From assembly GCA_041441555.1 (NCBI GenBank), contig JASDSW010000046.1, positions 1 through 64,000 on the forward strand: a stretch of 64,000 nt of DNA. Direction: 5' to 3'. Positions 35,443 to 44,163 of the stretch are shown here, piece by piece. A model generated the notes under the pieces. That model made no database searches. It had not been told where the DNA came from and saw nothing but the letters and a program-made list of their open reading frames with translations. Numbering within the stretch: the first letter of the stretch is position 1; every line of letters starts with the position of its first letter. Source of the stretch: Pseudaeromonas sp041441555 (GTDB taxonomy: Bacteria > Pseudomonadota > Gammaproteobacteria > Enterobacterales > Aeromonadaceae). The translations under genes and the position numbers were made by a program.

Positions 35443-36024
35443 TCAGGGCTTGGTTGGCGCCGGTGCCGAAGCAATCACGACGTCCAGGCGCGAGGTCAGT
35501 TTTCCGGTGGGCGCATAGACCCAGTTTCCGCCGTAGACCAGATCTTCGACCTGCCAGCCAAGGCGGCCACGACGCAAACGGAGCTCATCCTGCCACTCAA
35601 TGGTGTGGCCTTGCTTGTTATAGATCAAAGTGAACTGACAACGGCTCTTGAGCTTCTTGGTTTGGCACGCTACCAGCTCGAAATCGGTGAACCCGTCGGC
35701 CAGAGAGGTAAACAGACTCCCCTGCACGGCCGGTGGCGTCGGCAGTTGGGTCGAGCTGCGGATCGACAGATCCACGGCATGAGCCTGCTCCAGCCGCCGT
35801 AACAGGCTCTGTTGCAGCAGGGGGCGGAACGGCCGCAACTGTTCGGGGGTCGGCAGATCCACCAACGGATTGGCGAGCAAGGCCCGGTAGAACGTCTCGG
35901 CGATCTGTTCTGGCCCCGCCGGCATCGCATTCGGATCGACCGTCTCACTACAGCCGACCAGCAGGCAGAGCCCCACACCGAGCCCTACACCATATCGCAC
36001 TATTTGTCGCGCCATGCGCACCAT
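35443..36024 (-). CDS. Lipoprotein, unknown function
   Basis: The 193-residue protein has a signal peptide ending in the lipobox LLVGCSE, so it should be lipid-anchored at Cys25; the following Ser favours the outer membrane. The middle part (ETFYRALLANPLVDLP, later FELVACQTKKLKSRCQ) suggests a small alpha+beta domain with a possible disulfide. I do not recognise the family with certainty; DUF3828-like is possible. The ATG at 36024 has AGGA seven bases upstream. Confidence 0.8.
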   Translation of the reverse strand: MVRMARQIVRYGVGLGVGLCLLVGCSETVDPNAMPAGPEQIAETFYRALLANPLVDLPTPEQLRPFRPLLQQSLLRRLEQAHAVDLSIRSSTQLPTPPAVQGSLFTSLADGFTDFELVACQTKKLKSRCQFTLIYNKQGHTIEWQDELRLRRGRLGWQVEDLVYGGNWVYAPTGKLTSRLDVVIASAPAPTKP

Positions 36025-36135
36025 TGCAATTTCCTAGGGATAAAGAGAACTCAACACCAAGTCACGCCAAGGATGCGCCACTCGACTCCTGACGGCCGCC
36101 GCCGACTCTCGCGAGCAGGCAGCGCCGGTGGTGAT

Positions 36136-36588
36136 TTAGGCCAGATCCGAGGTGCAGTGTGGACAACGGGTCGCCTGAACCGGGATCTCGCTGCAGCAAC
36201 GCGGACACTGTTTGGTGGTGGGCTCGGCCGGAGCGGCCGCTTTTTCCATCCGCAGTTGATTCATCGCCTTGACCACCATGAACAGCGCAAAGGCTACTAT
36301 GGTAAAGCTTATGATCGCGTTAACAAACAGCCCCAGATTGAGAGTCACCGCGCCAGCGGCCTTGGCATCGGCCAATGTGTGGTAGGGCGCGGCGGCCTTG
36401 ATCCCCTCCTTGAGCACGATGAAGAAATCGGAGAAATCGACCCCGCCCAGTAACAGGCCGATGGGCGGCATCAGTACATCATCCACCAGGCTCTTGACGA
36501 TGGTGCCGAAAGCCCCACCGATGACAATACCGACCGCCATGTCCACCACATTGCCTCGCATGGCAAAATCTTTGAACTCTTTTAACAT
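36136..36588 (-). CDS. mscL: Large-conductance mechanosensitive channel MscL with zinc-ribbon tail
   Basis: Residues 1-115 are typical MscL: FKDFAMRGNVVDMAVGIVIG, the pore-lining first segment, VDDVLMPPIGLLLGG, a periplasmic loop and the second segment IISFTIVAFALFMV. At 150 residues it is longer than the usual ~136. The extension carries CPRCCSEIPVQATRCPHC, a two-CxxC zinc-ribbon-like knuckle, after the region where the cytoplasmic helical bundle normally is. The start has GGAGAG seven bases upstream. Confidence 0.93.
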   Translation of the reverse strand: MLKEFKDFAMRGNVVDMAVGIVIGGAFGTIVKSLVDDVLMPPIGLLLGGVDFSDFFIVLKEGIKAAAPYHTLADAKAAGAVTLNLGLFVNAIISFTIVAFALFMVVKAMNQLRMEKAAAPAEPTTKQCPRCCSEIPVQATRCPHCTSDLA

Positions 36589-36703
36589 GGGAACTCTCCT
36601 CGTCTGGCTGCCTCACGGCTGATTGGAAGAGTCATCTTACTCCACCCCACCGGGCGCGAGAAGAGACTCAGACGCTCATCCCCGGGCACACTCTTCCGCC
36701 TGC

Positions 36704-36738
36704 GGTTTACCTTGGGTTCAACCTGCGCAGGCTAGACT
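36704..36738 (+). promoter_or_regulatory. PhoP box and promoter of phoPQ
   Basis: GGTTTA (36704-36709), five bases, GGTTCA (36715-36720), then 12 bases to a -10 TAGACT (36733-36738). This is the classical PhoP direct repeat and its spacing from the -10, in front of phoP, so the operon is probably autoregulated. The transcript would have a leader of about 80 bases. Confidence 0.7.
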
Positions 36739-36826
36739 GGCTGTTCGTTTTCATCAAAGCTCCAATCGATTACCATGAAAAGCAAGCGATGAAATGCCAC
36801 CCTCTGATTGCTGTGAGGCGATGCCG

Positions 36827-37516
36827 ATGAGAATTCTACTGGTCGAAGATAATCTGCTGCTGCGTCACCACCTGAGCGTGCAACTGCAGTCCCTTGGACA
36901 TTTGATCGACTGCGCCGCCGATGCGCAGGAGGCCGACTACTTTTGCCAGGAGCACGAGTTGGATCTGGCCATCGTCGATCTCGGGCTACCTGATGAGGAT
37001 GGCCTGAGCCTGATCCGGCGTTGGCGTGGCAATGGCATCAACTTCCCCATTCTGATCCTGACCGCGCGTGGAGCCTGGGAGGACAAGGTGCAAGGGCTCG
37101 AGGCCGGTGCGGACGACTATGTGACCAAACCCTTTCAGCTCGAAGAGGTGGCGGCTCGCATCAATGCGCTGGTACGCCGCGCCAGTGGTCTGGCCTCGGC
37201 GCTGATCCTGGCACCGCCCTACCAGCTAGATCTGAGTCGCAAGGAGCTGCTGGTCGAAGGCAATCCGGTGCGGCTGACCGCCTTCGAATATCAAATTCTG
37301 GAGTTTCTGATGCGCCGCGCCGGGGAGGTGGTCAGCAAAGAAACCCTGATGTTCCAGCTGTATGCCGATGCCGAGCTGCGCGAAACCCACACCATCGACG
37401 TGCTGATGGGCCGTCTGCGCCGCAAGATACAGGTCGAGGGGGTGGATGAACCCATCACCACGGTGCGCGGCCAGGGATACCGCTTCGATTGTCCACTGCT
37501 GCACCAGCCGACATGA
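36827..37516 (+). CDS. phoP: Response regulator PhoP
   Basis: The 229-residue OmpR-type regulator has a receiver with Asp51 (AIVDLGLPDEDGL), the position known for E. coli PhoP, and a winged-helix DNA-binding domain (LTAFEYQILEFLMRRAG, TIDVLMGRLRRKI, TVRGQGYRFD). The start at 36827 has GAGG eight bases upstream. Its stop overlaps the phoQ start by ATGA. It should bind the direct repeat at 36704-36720. Confidence 0.92.
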   Translation: MRILLVEDNLLLRHHLSVQLQSLGHLIDCAADAQEADYFCQEHELDLAIVDLGLPDEDGLSLIRRWRGNGINFPILILTARGAWEDKVQGLEAGADDYVTKPFQLEEVAARINALVRRASGLASALILAPPYQLDLSRKELLVEGNPVRLTAFEYQILEFLMRRAGEVVSKETLMFQLYADAELRETHTIDVLMGRLRRKIQVEGVDEPITTVRGQGYRFDCPLLHQPT

Positions 37517-38949
37517 AGAATCCATTCCATGTTCACTCGCTGCGCTTACGCTTCATCGCCGGCACCAGCATTGGTCTGGTGCTGATCTCGCTGCTCTATG
37601 CCCTGCTGGCCGTGACCGGCCAGGACATCATGCAAGATCGCTACGCCAATCAATGGATGACCCGGGAACTCAACATCCTCAGCAACTCGGCTTATGACCG
37701 GCAGGGCCACCTGCAGATCCATAGCCCCATCAATCCGCTGCGGCAACGGCTCTACATCATGCTTTTGTTCGATGAGCAAAACCGCCTGCTGTGGCAATCC
37801 CGCGACGAACCGAGTTTCCGGCAGTTGGTGCAACCGGCTTGGTTGCACCAGCCCGCTCTCTATGAGATCCAGAGTCCCCAACTGCTCCAAGGCTCCCACG
37901 ACCAGCAAGGGGAGCCGATCCTGGCCACCCCGGAGGAGGACGGCCTGTTCACGCCGTCCCGCCAGTTCAACTACTATGTGCGTGTCCAACACTACCCGGC
38001 CACCCAGGAGCGCCCGGGACTACGCGCCGTGCTCATCGACACCATGCCGGAGGAGCGAGAGGATAACCGTTTCCTGTGGCGCGTCTTTCAGGCGGCCATG
38101 CTGCTCAACCTGCTGGTGTTGTTGCCGCTGGTCTGGTTCGTGGCCAAGTGGAGCTTTCGCCCCATCGCCCGCCTGACCCGTGCCGTGCATGAGCTGGAGA
38201 TGGGCAAACAGCAGCAACTGGTCTTCGAGCCCCCCGAAGAGCTCAGCGGCCTGGTGCACCATCTCAACCGGTTGTTGCAGCAACAACGACAGCAGTTGGA
38301 GCGCTATCGCCACTCGCTCGACGATCTGGCCCACAGCATCAAGACGCCGCTGGCCGTGCTGCAATCCACCTTCCACTCCCTGCGGGAGAACCCTTCCTTG
38401 ATGAGCGAGCAGGAGCCGCTGATCCAGACCCAGATCAGCCGCATCGCCCAGCAGATCGGCTACTACCTGCGACGCGCCGTCCTGGGCAGCGAGCTGGGAC
38501 TCTTGCGTCAACAACAGGCGGTGGAGCCGCTGGTGAGCTCCCTGTGCAAGGCGCTGCGCAAGGTCTATGACCGCAAGGGGGTGGTCCTGACTCTCCAATG
38601 TGAACCTGGACTGCTCTACTACGGCGATCGCAACGACTTTTTGGAGATCGCCGGCAACATCGTGGAAAACGGCTGCAAATACTGCCTGGAATATGTCGAT
38701 GTCCGGCTCTACAACGAGCGGCAACAGCTGGTGCTGGAGGTCAACGATGATGGTCCCGGGGTGCCGGAACACAGACGCGAGCAGATCTTGCAGCGCGGCG
38801 TACGCATCGATACCCTCAAGCCGGGTCAGGGGATCGGCCTGGCGGTAGCCGCCGAGATCCTGCAGGCCAACGGCGGCAGCATGTCCATCGAGCAGAGTGA
38901 ACTCGGCGGCGCCCGTTTCATTCTGCGTTTTCAGCAGCCGAACGAATGA
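37513..38949 (+). CDS. phoQ: Sensor histidine kinase PhoQ
   Basis: The 478-residue protein has two membrane segments (about 12-32 and 188-208) around a periplasmic domain, a HAMP, then a catalytic region that follows E. coli PhoQ: LAHSIKTPLAVLQSTFHSLR (His274), QIGYYLRRA, NIVENGCKYCLEYVDV, DDGPGVP and LKPGQGIGLAVA. It phosphorylates PhoP in response to low divalent cations, acid or cationic peptides in enteric bacteria. The periplasmic acidic patch is not obviously conserved, so the signal may differ. Confidence 0.9.
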   Translation: MKNPFHVHSLRLRFIAGTSIGLVLISLLYALLAVTGQDIMQDRYANQWMTRELNILSNSAYDRQGHLQIHSPINPLRQRLYIMLLFDEQNRLLWQSRDEPSFRQLVQPAWLHQPALYEIQSPQLLQGSHDQQGEPILATPEEDGLFTPSRQFNYYVRVQHYPATQERPGLRAVLIDTMPEEREDNRFLWRVFQAAMLLNLLVLLPLVWFVAKWSFRPIARLTRAVHELEMGKQQQLVFEPPEELSGLVHHLNRLLQQQRQQLERYRHSLDDLAHSIKTPLAVLQSTFHSLRENPSLMSEQEPLIQTQISRIAQQIGYYLRRAVLGSELGLLRQQQAVEPLVSSLCKALRKVYDRKGVVLTLQCEPGLLYYGDRNDFLEIAGNIVENGCKYCLEYVDVRLYNERQQLVLEVNDDGPGVPEHRREQILQRGVRIDTLKPGQGIGLAVAAEILQANGGSMSIEQSELGGARFILRFQQPNE

Positions 38950-39045
38950 ATCACTAACAGAGGGCGCGGCCGATCTCGGCGCAGTCACCCACGGTGCACT
39001 GACGCAGAAGCGGCCAAAGCCCCATCACGAGCACGGGAACTCATC

Positions 39046-40047
39046 ATGAAACAAAACAACCATGTCACGATGCAAGCCGGGGTCATCGGCAGCAACTGGG
39101 GGCGAGTCCATGTCGCCGGTCTGCGCCAGGCCGGGTGTCAGGTGCAGGCCCTGATGGCCCATGATGCCGAGCTGGTCGCCCGCATCGCCGCCGAGGAGCA
39201 GATCCCCCATGCCGGCACCGAGCTGACCATTCTCGACGGCTGTGAACTGGTCGCCATCGCCACGCCCACCGCCTCCCACCTGGGGTATCTGCAGGCGCTG
39301 CAGGAGCGAGCCGTCCTGTGTGAAAAGCCACTGGGCATGACACCAGATAATGAAGCCGCATTTGCGAAGTTACCCTCCGAACGGCTCTATGTCAGTTATC
39401 CATTTCCCCACTTGCAGACGGCCCAAGAGCTGACGACGCGGATCCGCCGCGGCGAGTTGGGGCAACTGCAACGCATCAGCCTGGTGGTCGGCGTCAACCT
39501 GCCCTACCCCAAGAGCCCGGTCGAGTGGTTTGTCGAGGACGTGGTGCACCCCTTCTCGCTGCTCTACACGCTGTTTGACGGGTTCGAGTTTCAGGGTGTC
39601 CGTGCCGGGGTTGGCAATAACATGACGGTGCAGTTTCGCTGCCAGGGCGCCCTGTTTGATGTCCTGTTGTGCGACTGGCCGACACCGGGGCTGCACTTTG
39701 ATCTGACGCTGGTCGGCAGCCAGAATGCCTATCAGCTGCGCGGCGGTTTTCGACCGGAACGCGGCTGGTGGTTCGATCCATTGCTGGCGGACGATCTACC
39801 CATCACCCCGGGGGAGCCGGCCGCAGACAATCCCTGGATCCGCGCCAACCATCAGGTCGCCCGCCATCTGGTGGCCTATCTGCGCGGCGAGCTGACGGCC
39901 GCACAGGCCGCCGAACTGGGGCTCTTCAACCTGGAACGGGCTCGCGCCATGGAGAAGCTGTTTCTACCGCTGTGGCAATGGGCCGGACAAGCGGCGGCCA
40001 CCTCGGCGCAACCGGCCAGCAGTTTTGACTGGAAGCTGAGTCGCTAA
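39046..40047 (+). CDS. Gfo/Idh/MocA-family oxidoreductase
   Basis: The 333-residue protein has an N-terminal Rossmann fold (GVIGSNWGRVHVAGL) and the family's catalytic CEKPLG motif, followed by a C-terminal alpha/beta domain. Such enzymes use NAD(P)H on sugars or sugar nucleotides; the substrate is not evident. It stands alone between phoPQ and an unknown secreted-protein gene. The first ATG (MKQNNHV) has a weak binding site; MQAGVIGSNW further in is possible. Confidence 0.85.
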   Translation: MKQNNHVTMQAGVIGSNWGRVHVAGLRQAGCQVQALMAHDAELVARIAAEEQIPHAGTELTILDGCELVAIATPTASHLGYLQALQERAVLCEKPLGMTPDNEAAFAKLPSERLYVSYPFPHLQTAQELTTRIRRGELGQLQRISLVVGVNLPYPKSPVEWFVEDVVHPFSLLYTLFDGFEFQGVRAGVGNNMTVQFRCQGALFDVLLCDWPTPGLHFDLTLVGSQNAYQLRGGFRPERGWWFDPLLADDLPITPGEPAADNPWIRANHQVARHLVAYLRGELTAAQAAELGLFNLERARAMEKLFLPLWQWAGQAAATSAQPASSFDWKLSR

Positions 40048-40080
40048 CGCCAAGATCAAGGGTGGAGTCGCAAGAGCGCC

Positions 40081-40542
40081 TCAAGGCTGCCGGATATAGC
40101 GCAGGTAGCCTTGCTCGCTGTTCGCGCCCAGGTAGTGGTACAGGCGGTTGCCACTGACCTGCAGATGCATCTGCGGTAAAAAATTGGCCTCAATCGTGTC
40201 GGCCGAATTACCCAGGCAGTCGGGCTTGCCATTGTGGTGCGGAGTACCGAGCGTCACAAAATAGCGGCTGCCCTCCTGGCGGATCTTCGCCTTGGCGCGA
40301 AACGAAAACAGCTCACCATCCGGCGACTGACTCTGCTCGGCCAGATAGCCATCCGGCGTGATGTGTAGCACCGAGTGGCGGCAATCGACCGGCACATTGA
40401 CCGAGGCGCCGACCAGGCGCCAGTGACCAAAGATGGCCGCTGGATTGGCCTCCTGCACGCCGCCCTGCGCTGATTCGACCGTCTGTCCCCCGACACTGCT
40501 GCCCACGAGCAGGCTGGCGAGCACCCATGTTTGCCATCTCAT
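40081..40542 (-). CDS. Secreted protein, unknown function
   Basis: The 153-residue protein has a signal peptide (about 1-20, ending VGGQT) and a small beta-rich domain (GHWRLVGASVNVPVDC, LHITPDGYLAEQ, YLRYIRQP), with two cysteines. The start at 40542 has GAGAGGG just upstream. The pattern recalls lipocalin-like stress proteins but I cannot assign a family. It converges with the oxidoreductase gene. Confidence 0.7.
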   Translation of the reverse strand: MRWQTWVLASLLVGSSVGGQTVESAQGGVQEANPAAIFGHWRLVGASVNVPVDCRHSVLHITPDGYLAEQSQSPDGELFSFRAKAKIRQEGSRYFVTLGTPHHNGKPDCLGNSADTIEANFLPQMHLQVSGNRLYHYLGANSEQGYLRYIRQP

Positions 40543-40821
40543 CGTCCCTCTCTCCCTGCCGGTGTGTTCCGTGGCCATTTGTCGAATTAGAGCGAATGCC
40601 CTCCTATAAGTTCCGGAAATTACGAAACATTTTCAAAAGCGTGCGGTTGATCGAACAAATATCGATCATTTTCATTACTCCCAAGAGCCCATTTTGGTTT
40701 CATGTGGATACTTTCGGTCGTAAATATCGCGCTTTTTTTATGCATCCTCTTCCCCAGCGCGCCATATGCAGTACCATAAGTACCGCTGGAAGTGATAGTT
40801 GACAGGATGTTGGAGAAGAAC

Positions 40822-42897
40822 ATGAGCAGAACCGTTTCCGCAGGCCACTGCCGCGAATTGGGAGCAACCGTCGAACACGACGGGGTCAATTTCGCCATTT
40901 GGGGTCGTTTTGCCAAGGAGATGGAGCTGCTACTGTTCCGTTTTGAATCCGACCTGCACCCCGAGATCATCCGGCTGACGGCCCCGACCCACAGATCCGG
41001 TTACTACTGGCACGTCCACGTCTCTGGCGTGCGGGAGGGTCAGCTTTATGGCTGGCGCATACCCAGCCAACTGCTCAACATGCCGGGGAATCGCTGGGAT
41101 CCGCAGAAGGTGCTGCTCGATCCTTACTCCAAACGCATCGTGTTGCCCGAGAACTACGACCGCCAGCAGGCGGCCCGTCCCGGCAGCAACCTGGGCTGTT
41201 GTGCCAAGAGCGCCGTCATCGATATCTCGCGCTACGACTGGGAGGACGATCGCATGCCCCGCCATGCGCTCTCCGCCTCCATCATCTACGAGATGCACGT
41301 CGCCGGCTTCACCAAGGATCCCAGCTCAGGGCTGCCCTGCGCCCGTCGCGGTACCTATGCCGGGGTCATCGACAAGATCCCCTATCTCAAGGAGTTGGGG
41401 GTCACCGCCGTGGAGCTGCTGCCGGTGTTCCAATTCGATCCGCAAGATGCCCGTCCCGGCAAGAGCAACTACTGGGGCTATAGCCCGATGGGCTTCTTTG
41501 CCCCTCACGCCGCCTACTCCAGCGATGCCAGCTACCGCGGCGTGCTCGATGAGTTCCGCGACATGGTCAAGGCGCTGCACAAGGCCGATATCGAGGTCAT
41601 TCTCGATGTGGTCTATAACCACACCGCCGAGGGGGACGACAACGGCCCCACCTTCTGCTACCGGGGGCTGGATAACTCGGCGTTTTACATCCTCGATGAG
41701 ACCCGCAGCTTCAACACCAACTATTCAGGCTGTGGCAACACCCTCAATGCCTCGCACCCCATGACCAAACGGCTGATCAGTGACAGCCTGAAGTTCTGGA
41801 AAGAAGAGATGCATGTCGATGGCTTCCGCTTTGATCTGGCGGCCATCCTCTCCCGCGACAAGAACGGTCAACCCTTAAGCGACCCGCCGACGCTGCAGGC
41901 CATCGACAGCGACTACACGCTGGCCGAGACCAAGATCTTCGCCGAAGCCTGGGATGCCAGCGGCCTCTATCAGGTCGGTCGCATGGCCGGTGCCCGCTGG
42001 CGGGAGTGGAATGGCCACTTCCGCGACGATGTCCGCAGCTTCGTCAAGGGCGACCGCGGCATGGTCCCTCGGCTGGCCAGCCGACTGACCGGCAGCCCCG
42101 ATATCTATCAGGCCCCCTATGCCGATCCGCACAAGAGCCTGAACTTCGTCACCTGCCACGACGGTTTCACCCTGTGGGATCTGGTCAGCTATGACCATAA
42201 GCACAACCTGGATAACGGCGAAGAGAACCGTGACGGCGCCGATGCCAACTACAGCTGGAACCACGGGGTGGAAGGACCGACCGAGGATCCGCAGATCCGC
42301 GCCCTGCGTCTGCGTCAGGCTAAAAACCTGATGACCATCAACCTGATCTCGGTCGGCACGCCCATGATGCTGATGGGAGATGAGCGGCTACGCACCCAAT
42401 TCGGCAACAACAACGCCTATTGCCAGGACAATTCGATCAGCTGGATGAACTGGCAGAGCACTCCCGAGGGCGAGGAGATGTTCCGCTTCATGCGCGAACT
42501 GCTCAGCTACCGCCTGATCCGTCAGGACTCGATGCCGGAGCTGATCTCGCTGGGTGAGGCGCTGGAGCACGCCCGCATCGTCTGGCACGGCACCCGCCCC
42601 TTCGCCCCGGACTGGGGGGACGATTCGCGCTCCATCGGCTTGACCGCCTACTCCCTGGGTCACCAGGCGGATTACTACGCCTTCTTCAACGCCTACTGGG
42701 AACCGCTGGAGGTGGAGTTACCCCCCCCACCCCACAACCCGACTGGCAACTGGTTGCGGCTGGTGGATACCAGCCTGCCGGCCCCGGACGATATTAACTC
42801 TCACGGCCGTCCGCTGCAGGAGGTTGGCCCCACCTACCGAGTCGATGCGCGCTCCATCGTGCTGCTAGTCTGCGCCAGCGAGCCGGCTCAGGATTGA
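40822..42897 (+). CDS. glgX: Glycogen debranching enzyme GlgX
   Basis: The 691-residue protein is a GH13 isoamylase-type enzyme: N-terminal CBM48 (VNFAIWGRFAKEMELLLF), catalytic motifs VVYNHTAEG, GFRFDLAAIL (nucleophile Asp), FAEAWDASG (acid Glu) and VTCHDGFTL. It removes limit-dextrin branches from glycogen. The start at 40822 has GGAGAAGAAC immediately upstream; 40807 is an alternative. Part of glgC lies about 21 kb away at the right edge, so the glycogen genes are not all together. Confidence 0.93.
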   Translation: MSRTVSAGHCRELGATVEHDGVNFAIWGRFAKEMELLLFRFESDLHPEIIRLTAPTHRSGYYWHVHVSGVREGQLYGWRIPSQLLNMPGNRWDPQKVLLDPYSKRIVLPENYDRQQAARPGSNLGCCAKSAVIDISRYDWEDDRMPRHALSASIIYEMHVAGFTKDPSSGLPCARRGTYAGVIDKIPYLKELGVTAVELLPVFQFDPQDARPGKSNYWGYSPMGFFAPHAAYSSDASYRGVLDEFRDMVKALHKADIEVILDVVYNHTAEGDDNGPTFCYRGLDNSAFYILDETRSFNTNYSGCGNTLNASHPMTKRLISDSLKFWKEEMHVDGFRFDLAAILSRDKNGQPLSDPPTLQAIDSDYTLAETKIFAEAWDASGLYQVGRMAGARWREWNGHFRDDVRSFVKGDRGMVPRLASRLTGSPDIYQAPYADPHKSLNFVTCHDGFTLWDLVSYDHKHNLDNGEENRDGADANYSWNHGVEGPTEDPQIRALRLRQAKNLMTINLISVGTPMMLMGDERLRTQFGNNNAYCQDNSISWMNWQSTPEGEEMFRFMRELLSYRLIRQDSMPELISLGEALEHARIVWHGTRPFAPDWGDDSRSIGLTAYSLGHQADYYAFFNAYWEPLEVELPPPPHNPTGNWLRLVDTSLPAPDDINSHGRPLQEVGPTYRVDARSIVLLVCASEPAQD

Positions 42898-43087
42898 CGG
42901 TCAGCGGGGGGTGCCCAAACGCGCCCCGCTACCGGATCGCCAGATCGCAATTTTCATCTCCCACCGCGCCAGAGGGCAGGAAGCGCTTGCCCTACGCCCG
43001 GATCCGCGCTCGAATGTCACGCTTTCATTCCAAACACGATGAGCCGGCGGCGCGCCGTGACCATCGACTGTCATCAGGAGGAGACAC

Positions 43088-43888
43088 ATGGGACATTGGC
43101 TTTTGCTGATCGCACTGAGTAACCCATGGGCCCAGTTATCGACCCCGGCCCAGGGCAGACCCGATCCCATCGGCAGCTACAGCGCCGGCTGCCTGCAAGG
43201 CGCACAAAAAATGCCGTTGCAAAGCGAGGGCTACCAGTTACTGCGCCCCGAGCAGCATCGCTACTATGGTCACCCGGCCCTCATTCATTACCTGCACGAT
43301 CTGGTCAACCGAGCTCAGGCCAAGGGGCTTCCCCCTCTGCTGATCGGTGACATGGCCATGGTGCGGGGCGGCCCCTTTGCCAGCGGCCACAGCAGCCACC
43401 AGACCGGGTTGGATGTCGATATCTGGTTTCGCTTTGCCAAGCCCAGGTTAACCCCCCGTCAGCTGGCGGATCCCAAGCCTTATGACATGGTCAATGGCCG
43501 CAACGATCAGGTCAGCAGTGCCTTTACCACCCAGCAGCTGACACTGCTGCGCCTGGCAGCCACCGACAACCGGGTCGAACGCATCTTCGTCCATCCGGCC
43601 ATCAAGCTGGCCCTGTGCCAGCAGGCCAGTGGTGATCGACACTGGCTGCAGCGCATCCGCCCCTGGTATGGTCACCGCGCCCACCTGCACGTTCGTCTGC
43701 GTTGCCCGGTCGGATCTCGTGACTGCAAGCCGCAAAAAGCCATCCCACCCGGGGATGGGTGTGGCAGCGAGCTGATGAGCTGGTTCTCCGGGCCGACCGA
43801 GGTCAGCAGCACGCCCAGGGTGCGCAAGCTGCCGCAACTGCCGGGGCGCTGCGAGGCCATGCTTCCTCATCGGGATTACCAGTCATGA
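43088..43888 (+). CDS. mepA: Penicillin-insensitive murein endopeptidase MepA
   Basis: The 266-residue protein has a signal peptide (about 1-18) and MepA signatures: SAGCLQGAQ, FASGHSSHQTGLDVDIWF (zinc ligands His and Asp), VHPAIKLALC, and WYGHRAHLHVRLRCP (HxH zinc ligands). It cleaves D-Ala-meso-DAP cross-links in periplasmic peptidoglycan. The start has AGGAGGAG six bases upstream. Confidence 0.95.
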   Translation: MGHWLLLIALSNPWAQLSTPAQGRPDPIGSYSAGCLQGAQKMPLQSEGYQLLRPEQHRYYGHPALIHYLHDLVNRAQAKGLPPLLIGDMAMVRGGPFASGHSSHQTGLDVDIWFRFAKPRLTPRQLADPKPYDMVNGRNDQVSSAFTTQQLTLLRLAATDNRVERIFVHPAIKLALCQQASGDRHWLQRIRPWYGHRAHLHVRLRCPVGSRDCKPQKAIPPGDGCGSELMSWFSGPTEVSSTPRVRKLPQLPGRCEAMLPHRDYQS

Positions 43889-43957
43889 CTCCCCGCCACT
43901 CGATGCCCCCAGGGGGATGACTGCCCAAGGATTTCATCGTACGCAGCCCCCTGCGCT

Positions 43958-43986
43958 TTGAACTTTGTGAGCAAGATCGCTACTAT
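43958..43986 (+). promoter_or_regulatory. Probable promoter of ybiT
   Basis: TTGAAC (43958-43963) and TACTAT (43981-43986) are exactly 17 bases apart, upstream of ybiT, giving a leader of about 170 bases. Nothing else is recognised in the 275-base gap after mepA. Confidence 0.55.
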
Positions 43987-44163
43987 ATCGCCAGTTTTTT
44001 TATGCTCAGTCCACGGTGACACGCCAAGTTCGTGGACTCATCATTCGCCTCACCGGCCGGAGTGCCCTCCCGCTCACCACCAACCGCAGCACCGGGTTGG
44101 CCGGGCGGCTCACGCCATCCTCGCGCCGGTTAGTTTTCGACTGAACCTTTAGGAATCACCGCT

